Shown piece after piece: positions 1 to 7,850 of a stretch of 39,417 bases of DNA (its first letter is position 1; every line of letters starts with the position of its first letter). Origin of the DNA: Novosphingobium sp. Chol11 (GTDB taxonomy: Bacteria; Pseudomonadota; Alphaproteobacteria; Sphingomonadales; Sphingomonadaceae); the NCBI GenBank assembly GCA_945906105.1, contig CAMDQO010000026.1, positions 1-39,417 on the forward strand, written 5' to 3'. The notes beneath the pieces were generated by a model. The model made no database searches and was not told the DNA's origin. It saw only the letters and a list, made by a program, of their open reading frames with translations. The position numbers were made by a program, and so were the translations under genes.

Positions 1-1
1 C

Positions 2-439
2 ATCGAAATTTTCCAGAACTGCATCGTCTATAACAAGGATGTGTTCGAGGATTTCGCAGCGCCCAAGGGGGCCGAAGCGCGCCAGCTGTGGCTCAAGAAT
101 GGCGAGCCGATGCTGTTCAACAAGGACACGCAAGGCATCGCGCTCGATATTGAGCAGCTGACGCTGAAAGTTGTTGATGTTGTCGATGGCGATTGGCAGG
201 CGGCGGGGGTGATCGTCCACGATGTCACCAACCGCTCGGTCGCGCATATGCTGGTTGAATTGCCGTTCGGTGCTTTCCCGATGGCGCTCGGCGTCATCTA
301 CGACGATCCGCGCCCGACATTCGAGGAAGTCGTCACCGAGCAGAACATCAAGCTGGCGGCGGGCAAGACCCCCGATCTGGCCAAACTGCTCGCCAAGGGG
401 CAGACGTGGACTGTAACGGAGGATGGGCCGGAGTTGTAA
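2..439 (+). CDS. 2-oxoacid:ferredoxin oxidoreductase subunit beta (3' end only)
   Basis: The reading frame is open from base 2 to the TAA at 437-439, so only the last 145 residues are here and the start lies before the window. The visible part begins IEIFQNCIVYNKDVF and continues through a MLFNKDTQGIALD segment, which resembles the C-terminal part of the TPP-binding beta subunit of 2-oxoglutarate (or 2-oxoacid):ferredoxin oxidoreductase. In that family the beta subunit binds thiamine diphosphate and an Fe-S cluster and works with an alpha subunit to convert a 2-oxoacid to acyl-CoA and reduced ferredoxin in the cytoplasm. The catalytic motifs are upstream and cannot be inspected. The alpha gene would be expected just upstream. 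Substrate (2-oxoglutarate or another 2-oxoacid) cannot be fixed from this fragment. Confidence 0.82.
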   Translation: MEIFQNCIVYNKDVFEDFAAPKGAEARQLWLKNGEPMLFNKDTQGIALDIEQLTLKVVDVVDGDWQAAGVIVHDVTNRSVAHMLVELPFGAFPMALGVIYDDPRPTFEEVVTEQNIKLAAGKTPDLAKLLAKGQTWTVTEDGPEL

Positions 440-466
440 GCTGTCTGGTCCTCGTGTGAGACCAAA

Positions 467-1861
467 TTGAACAGCTCTCCCATCCTGATCTGGCTGCGCC
501 GCGATTTGCGGTTGGCGGATCAGGCGGCTTTCCATGCTGCTGCCAGCACCGGCAGTCCGGTCATTCCGGTCTATGTGCTCGATGACGAGACGCCCAAGCA
601 TCGCCGCATGGGCGGGGCTTCGCGGTGGTGGCTTCATCATTCCCTCATCAGTCTGGATGCCGATCTGCGCGCAATCGGTTCACGGCTGATCCTCAGGCGC
701 GGGGGGTGTGAGGATGTGCTGGCCACTTTGGCTGAGGAAACCGGCGCGCGGGAAGTCCATGCGCTGCACCACTACGAACCGTGGTGGCGCAATGCCGAAA
801 AGGCGGTTGGTGAGCGGCTGCTGCTGCATTTGCATCACGGAAATTACCTGGCACCGCCGGGCTCGGTGCTGAATGGCAGCGGCAACCCTTACCGTATCTA
901 CACGCCCTTTTGGAAAAACCTGCGGGAGCGGATGCCGCCGTCAGTGCCGCTTGATCCGCCAAGTCACCTGCCAGCCCCGCAGGCTTGGCCCGCCAGCGAT
1001 GCGCTGGATGCTTGGGGTCTGGAGCCCGCTGCGCCTGATTGGGCAAGTGGCTTTCGCGCTGAATGGCTCCCCGGTGAAGCTGGAGCCAATTCGCGGCTTG
1101 ATGATTTCGTCGGTGAAGCCGCGCAATATCAGGCGCAGCGCAATTTGCCCTCAATCGAAGGCACCTCGCGCCTTTCGCCCCACTTGCACTTCGGCGAAGT
1201 GTCACCCGCGACGATCTGGCACCGCGTGGCAAGTGCTGGCGGCTCGGTGCAGACCTTCCTCGGCGAGATCGGTTGGCGCGACTATGCGCAGAATGTGGTT
1301 TTGCAACTCCCGCAATATGGCAGCCAAAATGCCACGTCCGCCTTCGATGCGCTCCCATGGCGCAGCGGACCTGAGGCTGAGGCTGATCTGAAAGCGTGGC
1401 AGCAAGGCCGCACCGGCTATCCGATAGTCGATGCCGGGATGCGCCAGCTGTGGGCGACCGGATGGATGCATAACCGCGTGCGGATGATCGCCGCGAGCTT
1501 CCTCATCAAGCACCTGCTGATTGATTGGCGGCGCGGCGAGGAGTGGTTCTGGGATACGCTGGTCGATGCTGATTACGGCTCTAACGCGGTGAACTGGCAG
1601 TGGTCAGCGGGAAGCGGAGTGGATGCCAATATGTTTGTGCGGATCATGGCACCGCTCACCCAGTCACCAAAATTCGACGCTGCCGCTTATATCCGCGAAT
1701 GGGTGCCGGAACTGGCGAATCTGCCCACGGGAGAAGTTCACGATCCGCTGTTCCGGCCTGCCGGTTACCCCCGCAAGATCATTGATCACGCGGAGGCCCG
1801 GGCGCGAGCGCTGGTGGCCTATGGCGTGATGAAGGAACGCAAGTCAGCGGAAATCAAATAA
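467..1861 (+). CDS. phrB: Deoxyribodipyrimidine photolyase
   Basis: A 464-residue protein of normal length for a class I cyclobutane-pyrimidine-dimer photolyase, a flavoprotein that repairs UV dimers in DNA using blue light. The N-terminus carries the antenna-domain signature WLRRDLRLADQ. The C-terminal FAD domain is clear, with TGYPIVDAGMRQL, WMHNRVRM and NWQWSAGSGVDAN in the expected order. The start is a TTG at 467, the only initiator after the in-frame stop at 437-439 that keeps the conserved N-terminus; the first in-frame ATG would delete it. It begins 27 bases after the oxidoreductase gene and its last 8 bases overlap the convergent PilZ gene. A cryptochrome-like role cannot be excluded, but a photolyase is the simplest reading. 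Confidence 0.93.
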   Translation: MNSSPILIWLRRDLRLADQAAFHAAASTGSPVIPVYVLDDETPKHRRMGGASRWWLHHSLISLDADLRAIGSRLILRRGGCEDVLATLAEETGAREVHALHHYEPWWRNAEKAVGERLLLHLHHGNYLAPPGSVLNGSGNPYRIYTPFWKNLRERMPPSVPLDPPSHLPAPQAWPASDALDAWGLEPAAPDWASGFRAEWLPGEAGANSRLDDFVGEAAQYQAQRNLPSIEGTSRLSPHLHFGEVSPATIWHRVASAGGSVQTFLGEIGWRDYAQNVVLQLPQYGSQNATSAFDALPWRSGPEAEADLKAWQQGRTGYPIVDAGMRQLWATGWMHNRVRMIAASFLIKHLLIDWRRGEEWFWDTLVDADYGSNAVNWQWSAGSGVDANMFVRIMAPLTQSPKFDAAAYIREWVPELANLPTGEVHDPLFRPAGYPRKIIDHAEARARALVAYGVMKERKSAEIK

Positions 1862-2210
1862 TATTGCGGTAAATGCTGTCGCCCCGCCACCGCGCCAGGA
1901 TATTGTCATGGACGATGGGGCTGAGCAGGTTGTCAAAGGCGCAACCGGCCAGGCTGTTGTCCCACCACACGACTTCGGCTTGCAAGGCTTCCAGCCCGGG
2001 CAGCGTCAGCCAGCAGACCGTTCCGGGATGCAACCGGTTGATCGCCGCGCTGCAAAACCCGCCGAGTGACAGATCGTGGACGATGGTTGTAAAACTGCGG
2101 CCTCCCGATGCGCGCAGGCTGGCGGGGATTTGTATGCGCGTGCGCGGTGCGCTGCGATCTTCCTGCGCGGCAATCGCATAGCGATCCGGCGCGAGATATT
2201 CAGTGGACAT
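1854..2210 (-). CDS. PilZ-domain protein
   Basis: A 118-residue single-domain protein. It shows the two halves of a c-di-GMP-binding PilZ motif: an arginine-containing stretch (DRSAPRTRIQIPA) and, about 20 residues later, HDLSLGGF, the usual (D/N)xSxxG box. Such stand-alone PilZ proteins sense cyclic di-GMP in the cytoplasm and influence motility, surface polysaccharide or cell cycle; the target here is unknown. I chose the ATG at 2208-2210 because GAGG stands six bases before it; a longer frame reaches 2237 but has no good ribosome-binding site. The gene converges on the photolyase gene and overlaps its last 8 bases, so no separate terminator fits between them. Confidence 0.85.
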   Translation of the reverse strand: MSTEYLAPDRYAIAAQEDRSAPRTRIQIPASLRASGGRSFTTIVHDLSLGGFCSAAINRLHPGTVCWLTLPGLEALQAEVVWWDNSLAGCAFDNLLSPIVHDNILARWRGDSIYRNII

Positions 2211-2309
2211 GTTCGGCCTCCCGGTTTCAGCTGGCAAAATGCCACCCTTGCTGATGCGACCCTGCCGGGGACGCTTTGTGGAGTATGGAGGAACGCGGTT
2301 TCCGGGTGT

Positions 2310-3029
2310 TTATGAATCTACGTTAACGGATTCACGGGTTGGGCTGGCAAACTGTTCACCAAGCAGCGCAACCAAACGCTGTGCCACAACCTCTGGTGGC
2401 TTGACTGAAGCAGGCGCTTCACCCGGATAGGCCCGTGCTCGCATCGCGGTTCTGGTTGCCCCAGGATTGACAATGGCGACGCGTATCTTGCTGATATTGC
2501 GTACTTCCTGTGCATAGCAATCGAGCAGCACCTCAAAGGCGGCCTTGCTCGCGGCATAGGCTCCCCAGAAGGCGCGCGGGTCGGCTGCCACCGTGCTGGT
2601 CAGGCCGATCACGCGGGCGTCGGCACTGGCCTTGAGCATCGGATCGAACGCCGCCAGCAAGGCTTGAGTCGCCATGACATTGGTGGTCAGCGCCTTGTTG
2701 AAAGCCCCCTGATCTATATCCGTGACACTGCTCAGCTGCGGCAGGACTGCGGCGTTGAGCACAAGGATGTCGAGCGCATTCCAGCGGTCGCGGATGGCAC
2801 TGGCCAGCCTGGCGATGCCATCAGTCTCGACCAGATCAACCGGGGCGATAGTGGCATTGCCGCCGCTCGCGAAGATCGCTTCCTCCACAGCTTCCAGCGC
2901 CTTCACATCCCGCCCGGTGAGAACGACATGGGCACCCGCAGCCGCCAGCGCCTGTGCAGTCGCCGCGCCGATTCCCCGGCTGGCCCCGGTGACGAGCGCC
3001 AATTGTCCGACGAAAGCCTGCTCGCTCAT
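2310..3029 (-). CDS. Short-chain dehydrogenase/reductase (purF-linked)
   Basis: A 239-residue classical SDR. The NAD(P)-binding TGASRGIG motif is near residue 14, the NAA motif follows, and the active-site YAASK is present, so the enzyme should be catalytically competent. The substrate is not predictable. The ATG overlaps the purF stop in an ATGA arrangement at 3026-3029, which indicates translational coupling and one transcript with purF. A metabolic link to purine synthesis is not implied by sequence. The final residues (ESVNVDS) are polar and do not suggest a membrane anchor. Confidence 0.88.
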   Translation of the reverse strand: MSEQAFVGQLALVTGASRGIGAATAQALAAAGAHVVLTGRDVKALEAVEEAIFASGGNATIAPVDLVETDGIARLASAIRDRWNALDILVLNAAVLPQLSSVTDIDQGAFNKALTTNVMATQALLAAFDPMLKASADARVIGLTSTVAADPRAFWGAYAASKAAFEVLLDCYAQEVRNISKIRVAIVNPGATRTAMRARAYPGEAPASVKPPEVVAQRLVALLGEQFASPTRESVNVDS

Positions 3030-4495
3030 GCGACCTTATCGACCGGCAGCATTGGTTCGGCGGGAGACTCGCGCTCTTCCATGTCGGTCAGGCGGGTCGG
3101 GTAGTCACCGGTGAAGCAGGCGTCGCAATACTGAGGGCGGGCATCATCGCGGCTCGCTTCACCCACCGCGCGGTAAAGCCCGTCAATCGAAACGAAGGCG
3201 AGGCTATCGGCGTGGATGAATTCGGCCATGCCCTGAATATCCATCCGGGCGGCGAGCAGCTTGTTCCGCTCGGGCGTATCGACGCCATAGAAACAGCTGT
3301 TTTCGGTCGGCGGGCTGGCAACGCGGAAGTGTACTTCCTTGGCCCCAGCATCGCGCATCATCTGGACGATCTTCATCGAGGTGGTGCCGCGCACGATTGA
3401 ATCATCGATCAACACGATCCGCTTGCCCGCCACCAGAGCGCGGTTGGCGTTGTGCTTGCGCTTGACGTCAGCATGGCGCGCGCCGTCTTCGGGCTGAATG
3501 AAGGTGCGCCCGACATAGTGCGAGCGGATGATGCCAAGCTCGAACGGAATGCCCGATTCGGCGGCATAGCCAATGGCTGCAGGAACACCGCTATCGGGCA
3601 CCGGAATGACGATATCGGCTTCGACCGGGGCTTCGCGCGCCAGTTCGACACCGATTTGCTTGCGCACCTCATAGACCGAGCGTCCGCCAGTGACCGAATC
3701 CGGGCGGCTGAAATAGACGTGCTCGAAAATGCAGGGGCGCGGGCTGACCTTGCCGAACGGGCGGTGGCTGATGATCGTGCCATCCGGGGTTACTTCAACC
3801 AGTTCGCCCGGCTCAACCTCGCGGATGAAATCGGCGCCGACAACATCGAGCGCCACAGTTTCGCTGGCAAAGATCACTGCATCGCCAAACTTGCCCATCA
3901 CCAAGGGGCGGATGCCCAAAGGATCACGGCAGGCGACCATGCGCTTGGGCGTCATGCAGATCAGCGAATAGGCACCTTCGACCATGCGCAGTGCATCAAC
4001 AAATTTGTCCAGCAATCGCGGGAAACGACTGGTGGCGATCAGGTGGATGATGACTTCAGTGTCTGAGGTCGAGTGAAAAATCGCACCCTTGCTCACCAGC
4101 ACATGCTTGAGAGCCATGGCATTGGAAATATTGCCATTATGCGCGATGGTGAAGCCGCCCGAGGCGAGATCGGCGTGGAGCGGCTGGACATTGCGCAGGC
4201 CTTGCCCGCCGGTGGTTGAATAGCGCACATGGCCCGAAGCCATTGATCCCGGCAGTTCGGACAGGATCGTATTGTCTGAAAACACCTGCGCGACATGGCC
4301 GATGCCGCGCCGGGCATAAAATTCCTTGCCATCATAGCTGACAATGCCGACCGCTTCCTGACCGCGATGCTGCAAGGCATGGAGGCCGAGCGCGCACATG
4401 GCCGCAGCGTCCTTGGCGCCGATCACGCCGAAGATGCCACACTCCTCGCGCAGCTTGTCGCCGTCGTCGTCGAGGAAGGGATGAGTGATGTTCAT
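3026..4495 (-). CDS. purF: Amidophosphoribosyltransferase
   Basis: A 489-residue glutamine PRPP amidotransferase, the first committed enzyme of purine synthesis, converting PRPP and glutamine to 5-phosphoribosylamine. Eighteen residues precede the catalytic Cys (REECGIFGV, C19), consistent with a cleaved propeptide exposing the N-terminal nucleophile. The PRPP-binding loop is VLIDDSIVRGTTS. The four cysteines that hold a [4Fe-4S] cluster in the Bacillus-type enzyme are all recognisable: one in PCIFEHVYFSRPDS, one in NSCFYGVD and the CxxC of YCDACFTGDYP. It is therefore the propeptide/iron-sulfur class. It is divergent from the Lol genes and coupled to the downstream SDR gene by an ATGA overlap. 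Confidence 0.97.
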   Translation of the reverse strand: MNITHPFLDDDGDKLREECGIFGVIGAKDAAAMCALGLHALQHRGQEAVGIVSYDGKEFYARRGIGHVAQVFSDNTILSELPGSMASGHVRYSTTGGQGLRNVQPLHADLASGGFTIAHNGNISNAMALKHVLVSKGAIFHSTSDTEVIIHLIATSRFPRLLDKFVDALRMVEGAYSLICMTPKRMVACRDPLGIRPLVMGKFGDAVIFASETVALDVVGADFIREVEPGELVEVTPDGTIISHRPFGKVSPRPCIFEHVYFSRPDSVTGGRSVYEVRKQIGVELAREAPVEADIVIPVPDSGVPAAIGYAAESGIPFELGIIRSHYVGRTFIQPEDGARHADVKRKHNANRALVAGKRIVLIDDSIVRGTTSMKIVQMMRDAGAKEVHFRVASPPTENSCFYGVDTPERNKLLAARMDIQGMAEFIHADSLAFVSIDGLYRAVGEASRDDARPQYCDACFTGDYPTRLTDMEERESPAEPMLPVDKVA

Positions 4496-4705
4496 GTATT
4501 CGTGCCAGCCAATGGTTAGCCCTGTGCCGCGCCTTTGGCGGGGATTGGGCCGGAAGGCAAGGGGAGCGGAGAAAGAGGTGTTGCGCAGTTGAAAAATTGG
4601 GGTGGACTAAGTTCGCTCGCCAAACTGAATGGCCAGCCATTGCCACCCGCGCCGCACACCCCTAAACCGCCGCCCAACCAAACCGTTGCCACAAGAGCCC
4701 ACATC

Positions 4706-5947
4706 TTGATCCTGTCTCCCTTCGAATGGATGATCGCCAAGCGTTATATGCTGCCCGGCAAGGGGGAGCGGATGATTGCGCTTGTCGCCTCGATTGGCGT
4801 CGGCGTGGTCATGCTCAGTGTCGCGCTGCTGGTGATCGTGATGAGCGTGATGAACGGTTTTCGCGCCGAATTGCTCGACAAGATCGTCGGGCTCAATGGC
4901 CATGCGATCATTCAGGCCTATGGCGGACGGCTGGATAACTGGCAGCAGGTGCTCAAACAGGTTGAGGCGACACCGGGCGTGACACACGCCTCACCGCTGA
5001 TCGAACAGCCGCTGCTGGTGACGTTCAATGGCCGGGTTGAGGCGATTCTGGTGCGCGGCAATACGCCAGGTGACATCAATACGCTGAAGACCAAGATCAA
5101 GGACGGCAATCTCGGCGAACTGACGCCCGATGCGGGGAATGTCGCCATTGGCGCGCGGCTGGCGGAAAACCTGGGCGCGCAGGTGGGTGATTCCATCACC
5201 ATCATCAACCCGCAGGGCCGCGCCACGCCGTTTGGTACTGTCCCGCGCGAGATCGGCTATCACGTTTCCGCAATTTTCGAGATCGGCATCTATGACTATG
5301 ACGAAAGCTTCGTCGTCATGCCGATCCCCGATGCGCAAACCTTGCTGCTCACCGGCGATTCGATTGGCATGATCGAGGTCAAGACCGAAGATGCTGACCG
5401 CGTTGAGGAGATACTTGCTCCGGTCAAAAACCAGCTTGAGGGGCAGGCGGTGGTGACGGATTGGAAGACGATCAACGCCTCGCTGTTCGAAGCCTTGCAG
5501 GTGGAGCGGGTGGCAATGTTCTTTGCCCTGTCGATGATCGTGCTGGTTGCCGCTTTCAATATCCTGTCATCGCTGATCATGATGGTACGCGCCAAATCGC
5601 GCGACATCGCGATCCTGCGCACCATGGGCGCGACGCGGCGCAGTCTGCTCAAGATTTTCGTCACCACCGGCACGATTGTCGGCGCGATGGGGGCGCTGAG
5701 CGGCCTGGCTCTGGGTTTCCTCGTGCTCTATTTCCGCCAGCCGATTGTCCGCCTGATGGAACTGCTGACCGGGCAGAACCTGTGGGATCCCAAGATCCGC
5801 TTTCTTGCCGAACTGCCATCGCGCACCGATCCTGCCGAAGTGCTGGCGATTGTGGTGATGGCGATGGGGCTGAGCTTCCTCGCCACGCTGTATCCCGCCT
5901 TCCGCGCGGCGAGTACCGATCCGGTGCAGGTGCTGCGTTATGAGTAA
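4706..5947 (+). CDS. lolC: Lipoprotein-releasing ABC transporter permease (LolC/LolE family)
   Basis: A 413-residue inner-membrane permease of the LolCDE system, which extracts lipoproteins from the inner membrane for delivery to LolA. An N-terminal transmembrane helix lies around residues 25-50 ([14 protein letters not shown] onward, ending MSVMNGFR), followed by a large periplasmic domain. A C-terminal set of three helices begins near residue 265 and includes the conserved cytoplasmic [15 protein letters not shown] segment. I chose the TTG at 4706, giving [14 protein letters not shown], the usual family N-terminus; the open frame reaches back to 4535 but that extension is proline-rich and unlike the family. 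Only one permease gene is present here. The stop overlaps the lolD start by 8 bases. Confidence 0.9.
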   Translation: MILSPFEWMIAKRYMLPGKGERMIALVASIGVGVVMLSVALLVIVMSVMNGFRAELLDKIVGLNGHAIIQAYGGRLDNWQQVLKQVEATPGVTHASPLIEQPLLVTFNGRVEAILVRGNTPGDINTLKTKIKDGNLGELTPDAGNVAIGARLAENLGAQVGDSITIINPQGRATPFGTVPREIGYHVSAIFEIGIYDYDESFVVMPIPDAQTLLLTGDSIGMIEVKTEDADRVEEILAPVKNQLEGQAVVTDWKTINASLFEALQVERVAMFFALSMIVLVAAFNILSSLIMMVRAKSRDIAILRTMGATRRSLLKIFVTTGTIVGAMGALSGLALGFLVLYFRQPIVRLMELLTGQNLWDPKIRFLAELPSRTDPAEVLAIVVMAMGLSFLATLYPAFRAASTDPVQVLRYE

Positions 5948-6638
5948 GGCTCCCAAGCAGGCGCTGCCTGAACCCGTTGTCCGCCTCACCGGCCTGACTC
6001 GCAGCTTTGAGCAGGGCGGTGTGCGCATCGATGTGCTCAAGGGTGTCGATATGGAGGTCCGCCCCGGTGAGATCGTCGCGCTGCTGGGGCCGTCAGGCTC
6101 GGGCAAATCGACCATGCTGCAAGCCATCGGGCTGCTCGAAGGCGGTTTCGGCGGCAAGATCGAGCTGGCGGGCATTGATGCCACCGCGCTTGATGGTGAT
6201 GAACGCACCACGCTGCGCCGCGACAAATTGGGCTTCGTCTATCAGTTCCACCACTTGCTCCCCGATTTCAGCGCGATTGAGAATGTCGTCATGCCGTTGA
6301 TGATCGCCGGTAAGTCTCGCGCCGAGGGCGAGGAGCGCGCGATTGAACTGCTGGGCGCGCTGGGACTAGGCGAACGTCTCAGCCACCGCCCCAGCCAGTT
6401 ATCGGGCGGCGAGCAGCAGCGCGTTGCGGTTGCCCGTGCACTGGCCATCCGCCCCGCGCTGGTGCTGGCCGATGAACCGACCGGCAATCTTGACGAGGCG
6501 ACGGCTGACAAAGTGATCGGCGAATTCGTCCGGCTGGTGCGCGGGCAAGGTAGCGCCGCCGTGGTCGCCACGCATAACGAGCGGCTGGCCTATGCCATGG
6601 ACCGCGTGGTGCGCCTGCATGATGGGAAGCTTGAATAG
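5940..6638 (+). CDS. lolD: Lipoprotein-releasing ABC transporter ATP-binding protein
   Basis: A 232-residue ABC ATPase that powers the adjacent Lol permease. Walker A is GPSGSGKST (about residues 51-59), the signature is [15 protein letters not shown] and Walker B is [14 protein letters not shown], followed by the switch histidine in [10 protein letters not shown]. This MacB/LolD-like arrangement, length and partner gene match LolD. The ATG at 5940 lies inside the end of the permease gene, so the two are translationally coupled. The next gene is 116 bases downstream and appears unrelated. Confidence 0.94.
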   Translation: MSKAPKQALPEPVVRLTGLTRSFEQGGVRIDVLKGVDMEVRPGEIVALLGPSGSGKSTMLQAIGLLEGGFGGKIELAGIDATALDGDERTTLRRDKLGFVYQFHHLLPDFSAIENVVMPLMIAGKSRAEGEERAIELLGALGLGERLSHRPSQLSGGEQQRVAVARALAIRPALVLADEPTGNLDEATADKVIGEFVRLVRGQGSAAVVATHNERLAYAMDRVVRLHDGKLE

Positions 6639-6754
6639 CCGTTCGTCGGCCAATGGAGCGGTTCTGTCGAGCCAGTCTGGCTTGATTGCGCCTCAGCGGT
6701 GCAGGTTGCCAGTCGGCGGAAATTGCCGTCTGATAAACCGGGGGGCGCGTTCTG

Positions 6755-7279
6755 ATGCTCACAGCCTTGATCCTGCTTGCCGCGCAAGCTGCGCCGGTTG
6801 CCACACCGCCACCACCCAGACCGCCAGCCTGTGATACGGCCGCTCATACCGCTTTTGATTTCTGGGTCGGCGATTGGGATGTTTATCCCAACGGGGCCAA
6901 AGCGCTGGCCGCCCACAGCAAGATCGAGCGGCTCTATGCCGGTTGTGCCATTCGCGAAAGCTGGCTGCCGCTGAAAGGAGCGGGCGGGGGCAGCCTCAGC
7001 AATCTGGACCCGGCAACCGGTCGCTGGCATCAGTTGTGGATTGGATCGCAGCCCGGCCGCGTGGCCTTTGAAGGTGGTTCGGTTGATGGCAAGATGGTGC
7101 TGACCGGCTTCTGGCAAGGCGTCAACGGACCAGGCAAGGACGGGCTGATCCGCATGAGTTACACCGCTGACGACAAGGATACGGTGCGTCAGCACGGCGA
7201 GATATCAACTGATCACGGACTCACCTGGCAAACCAGCTTCGATTTTATCTATCGCCGGACAGCGATTCCGGGCAAATAA
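6755..7279 (+). CDS. Small secreted protein, DUF1579-like (function unknown)
   Basis: A 174-residue protein with a short hydrophobic N-terminus (MLTALILLAAQAAPVA) that looks like a signal peptide, then a proline-rich linker (TPPPPRPPAC) and a globular domain starting FDFWVGDWDVY. That FWxGxW start followed by alternating short strands resembles the lipocalin-like DUF1579/SRPBCC-type beta-barrel proteins that are common and uncharacterised in sphingomonads. Cysteines near residues 26 and 66 could form a disulfide in the periplasm. It lies between lolD and a glutathione peroxidase gene and may share the latter's transcript (25-base gap). I do not recognise a function. Confidence 0.7.
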   Translation: MLTALILLAAQAAPVATPPPPRPPACDTAAHTAFDFWVGDWDVYPNGAKALAAHSKIERLYAGCAIRESWLPLKGAGGGSLSNLDPATGRWHQLWIGSQPGRVAFEGGSVDGKMVLTGFWQGVNGPGKDGLIRMSYTADDKDTVRQHGEISTDHGLTWQTSFDFIYRRTAIPGK

Positions 7280-7304
7280 TTCTGCACAAGCCAGAGGAGA
7301 CAGC

Positions 7305-7787
7305 GTGCCAGATACGATCGCCGATTTTACCGCACGTCTGCCTAATGGCGACGAAGTCAGTCTTGCTGACAAACTCGGCAAAGTGCTGCTGGTGGTCAAC
7401 ACCGCCAGCAAATGCGGCTTCACCCCGCAGTATGACGGGCTGGAGTCGCTGTGGCGTAAATATGGCGATCAGGGTTTTGAGGTGCTCGCATTTCCCTGCA
7501 ACCAGTTCGGCCATCAGGAACCGGGCAATGCCGATGATATCGCCAGCTTCTGCAAGGTGAACTTTGGTGTTAGCTTTCCGCTGATGGCCAAGATCGAAGT
7601 CAATGGTGACGATGCCGATCCGCTCTATACTTGGCTGAAAGTAGAGGCGCCGGGGATTTTCGGCACCCAGAAGATCAAGTGGAACTTCACCAAGTTCCTG
7701 ATCGGCCGCGATGGCAAAGTCGTGCGGCGCTATGCGCCGACGGCAAAGCCATCACAGATCGAAGCGGATATTGCCAAGCTGCTGTGA
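7305..7787 (+). CDS. Glutathione peroxidase family protein
   Basis: A 160-residue thiol peroxidase of the glutathione peroxidase family. The peroxidatic residue is Cys37 in NTASKCGFTPQ rather than selenocysteine. The second family box, FPCNQFGHQEP, follows at about 63-73 and the third, WNFTKFLI, near 125, giving the Cys-Gln-Trp-Asn tetrad. It has no signal peptide, so it acts in the cytoplasm, reducing hydrogen or lipid peroxides; many bacterial members use thioredoxin rather than glutathione. The start is a GTG at 7305 with a strong GAGGAGA four bases upstream. Nothing else in the neighbourhood indicates a specific stress operon. Confidence 0.94.
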   Translation: MPDTIADFTARLPNGDEVSLADKLGKVLLVVNTASKCGFTPQYDGLESLWRKYGDQGFEVLAFPCNQFGHQEPGNADDIASFCKVNFGVSFPLMAKIEVNGDDADPLYTWLKVEAPGIFGTQKIKWNFTKFLIGRDGKVVRRYAPTAKPSQIEADIAKLL

Positions 7788-7850
7788 CACCCGTGGATAA
7801 GGCGCTGTTTCAGCGTGACCGAATCGGGCCGATCTGCCTAGCTTGACGCC

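Noticed and set aside
4535..4705. N-terminal extension of the Lol permease
   Set aside because: Proline-rich and not Lol-like; the family N-terminus begins at the TTG at 4706.
7802..7815. Small hairpin (CGCTG-TTT-CAGCG) between the glutathione peroxidase gene and dnaE
   Set aside because: Five-base stem without a T-run; too weak to call a terminator.
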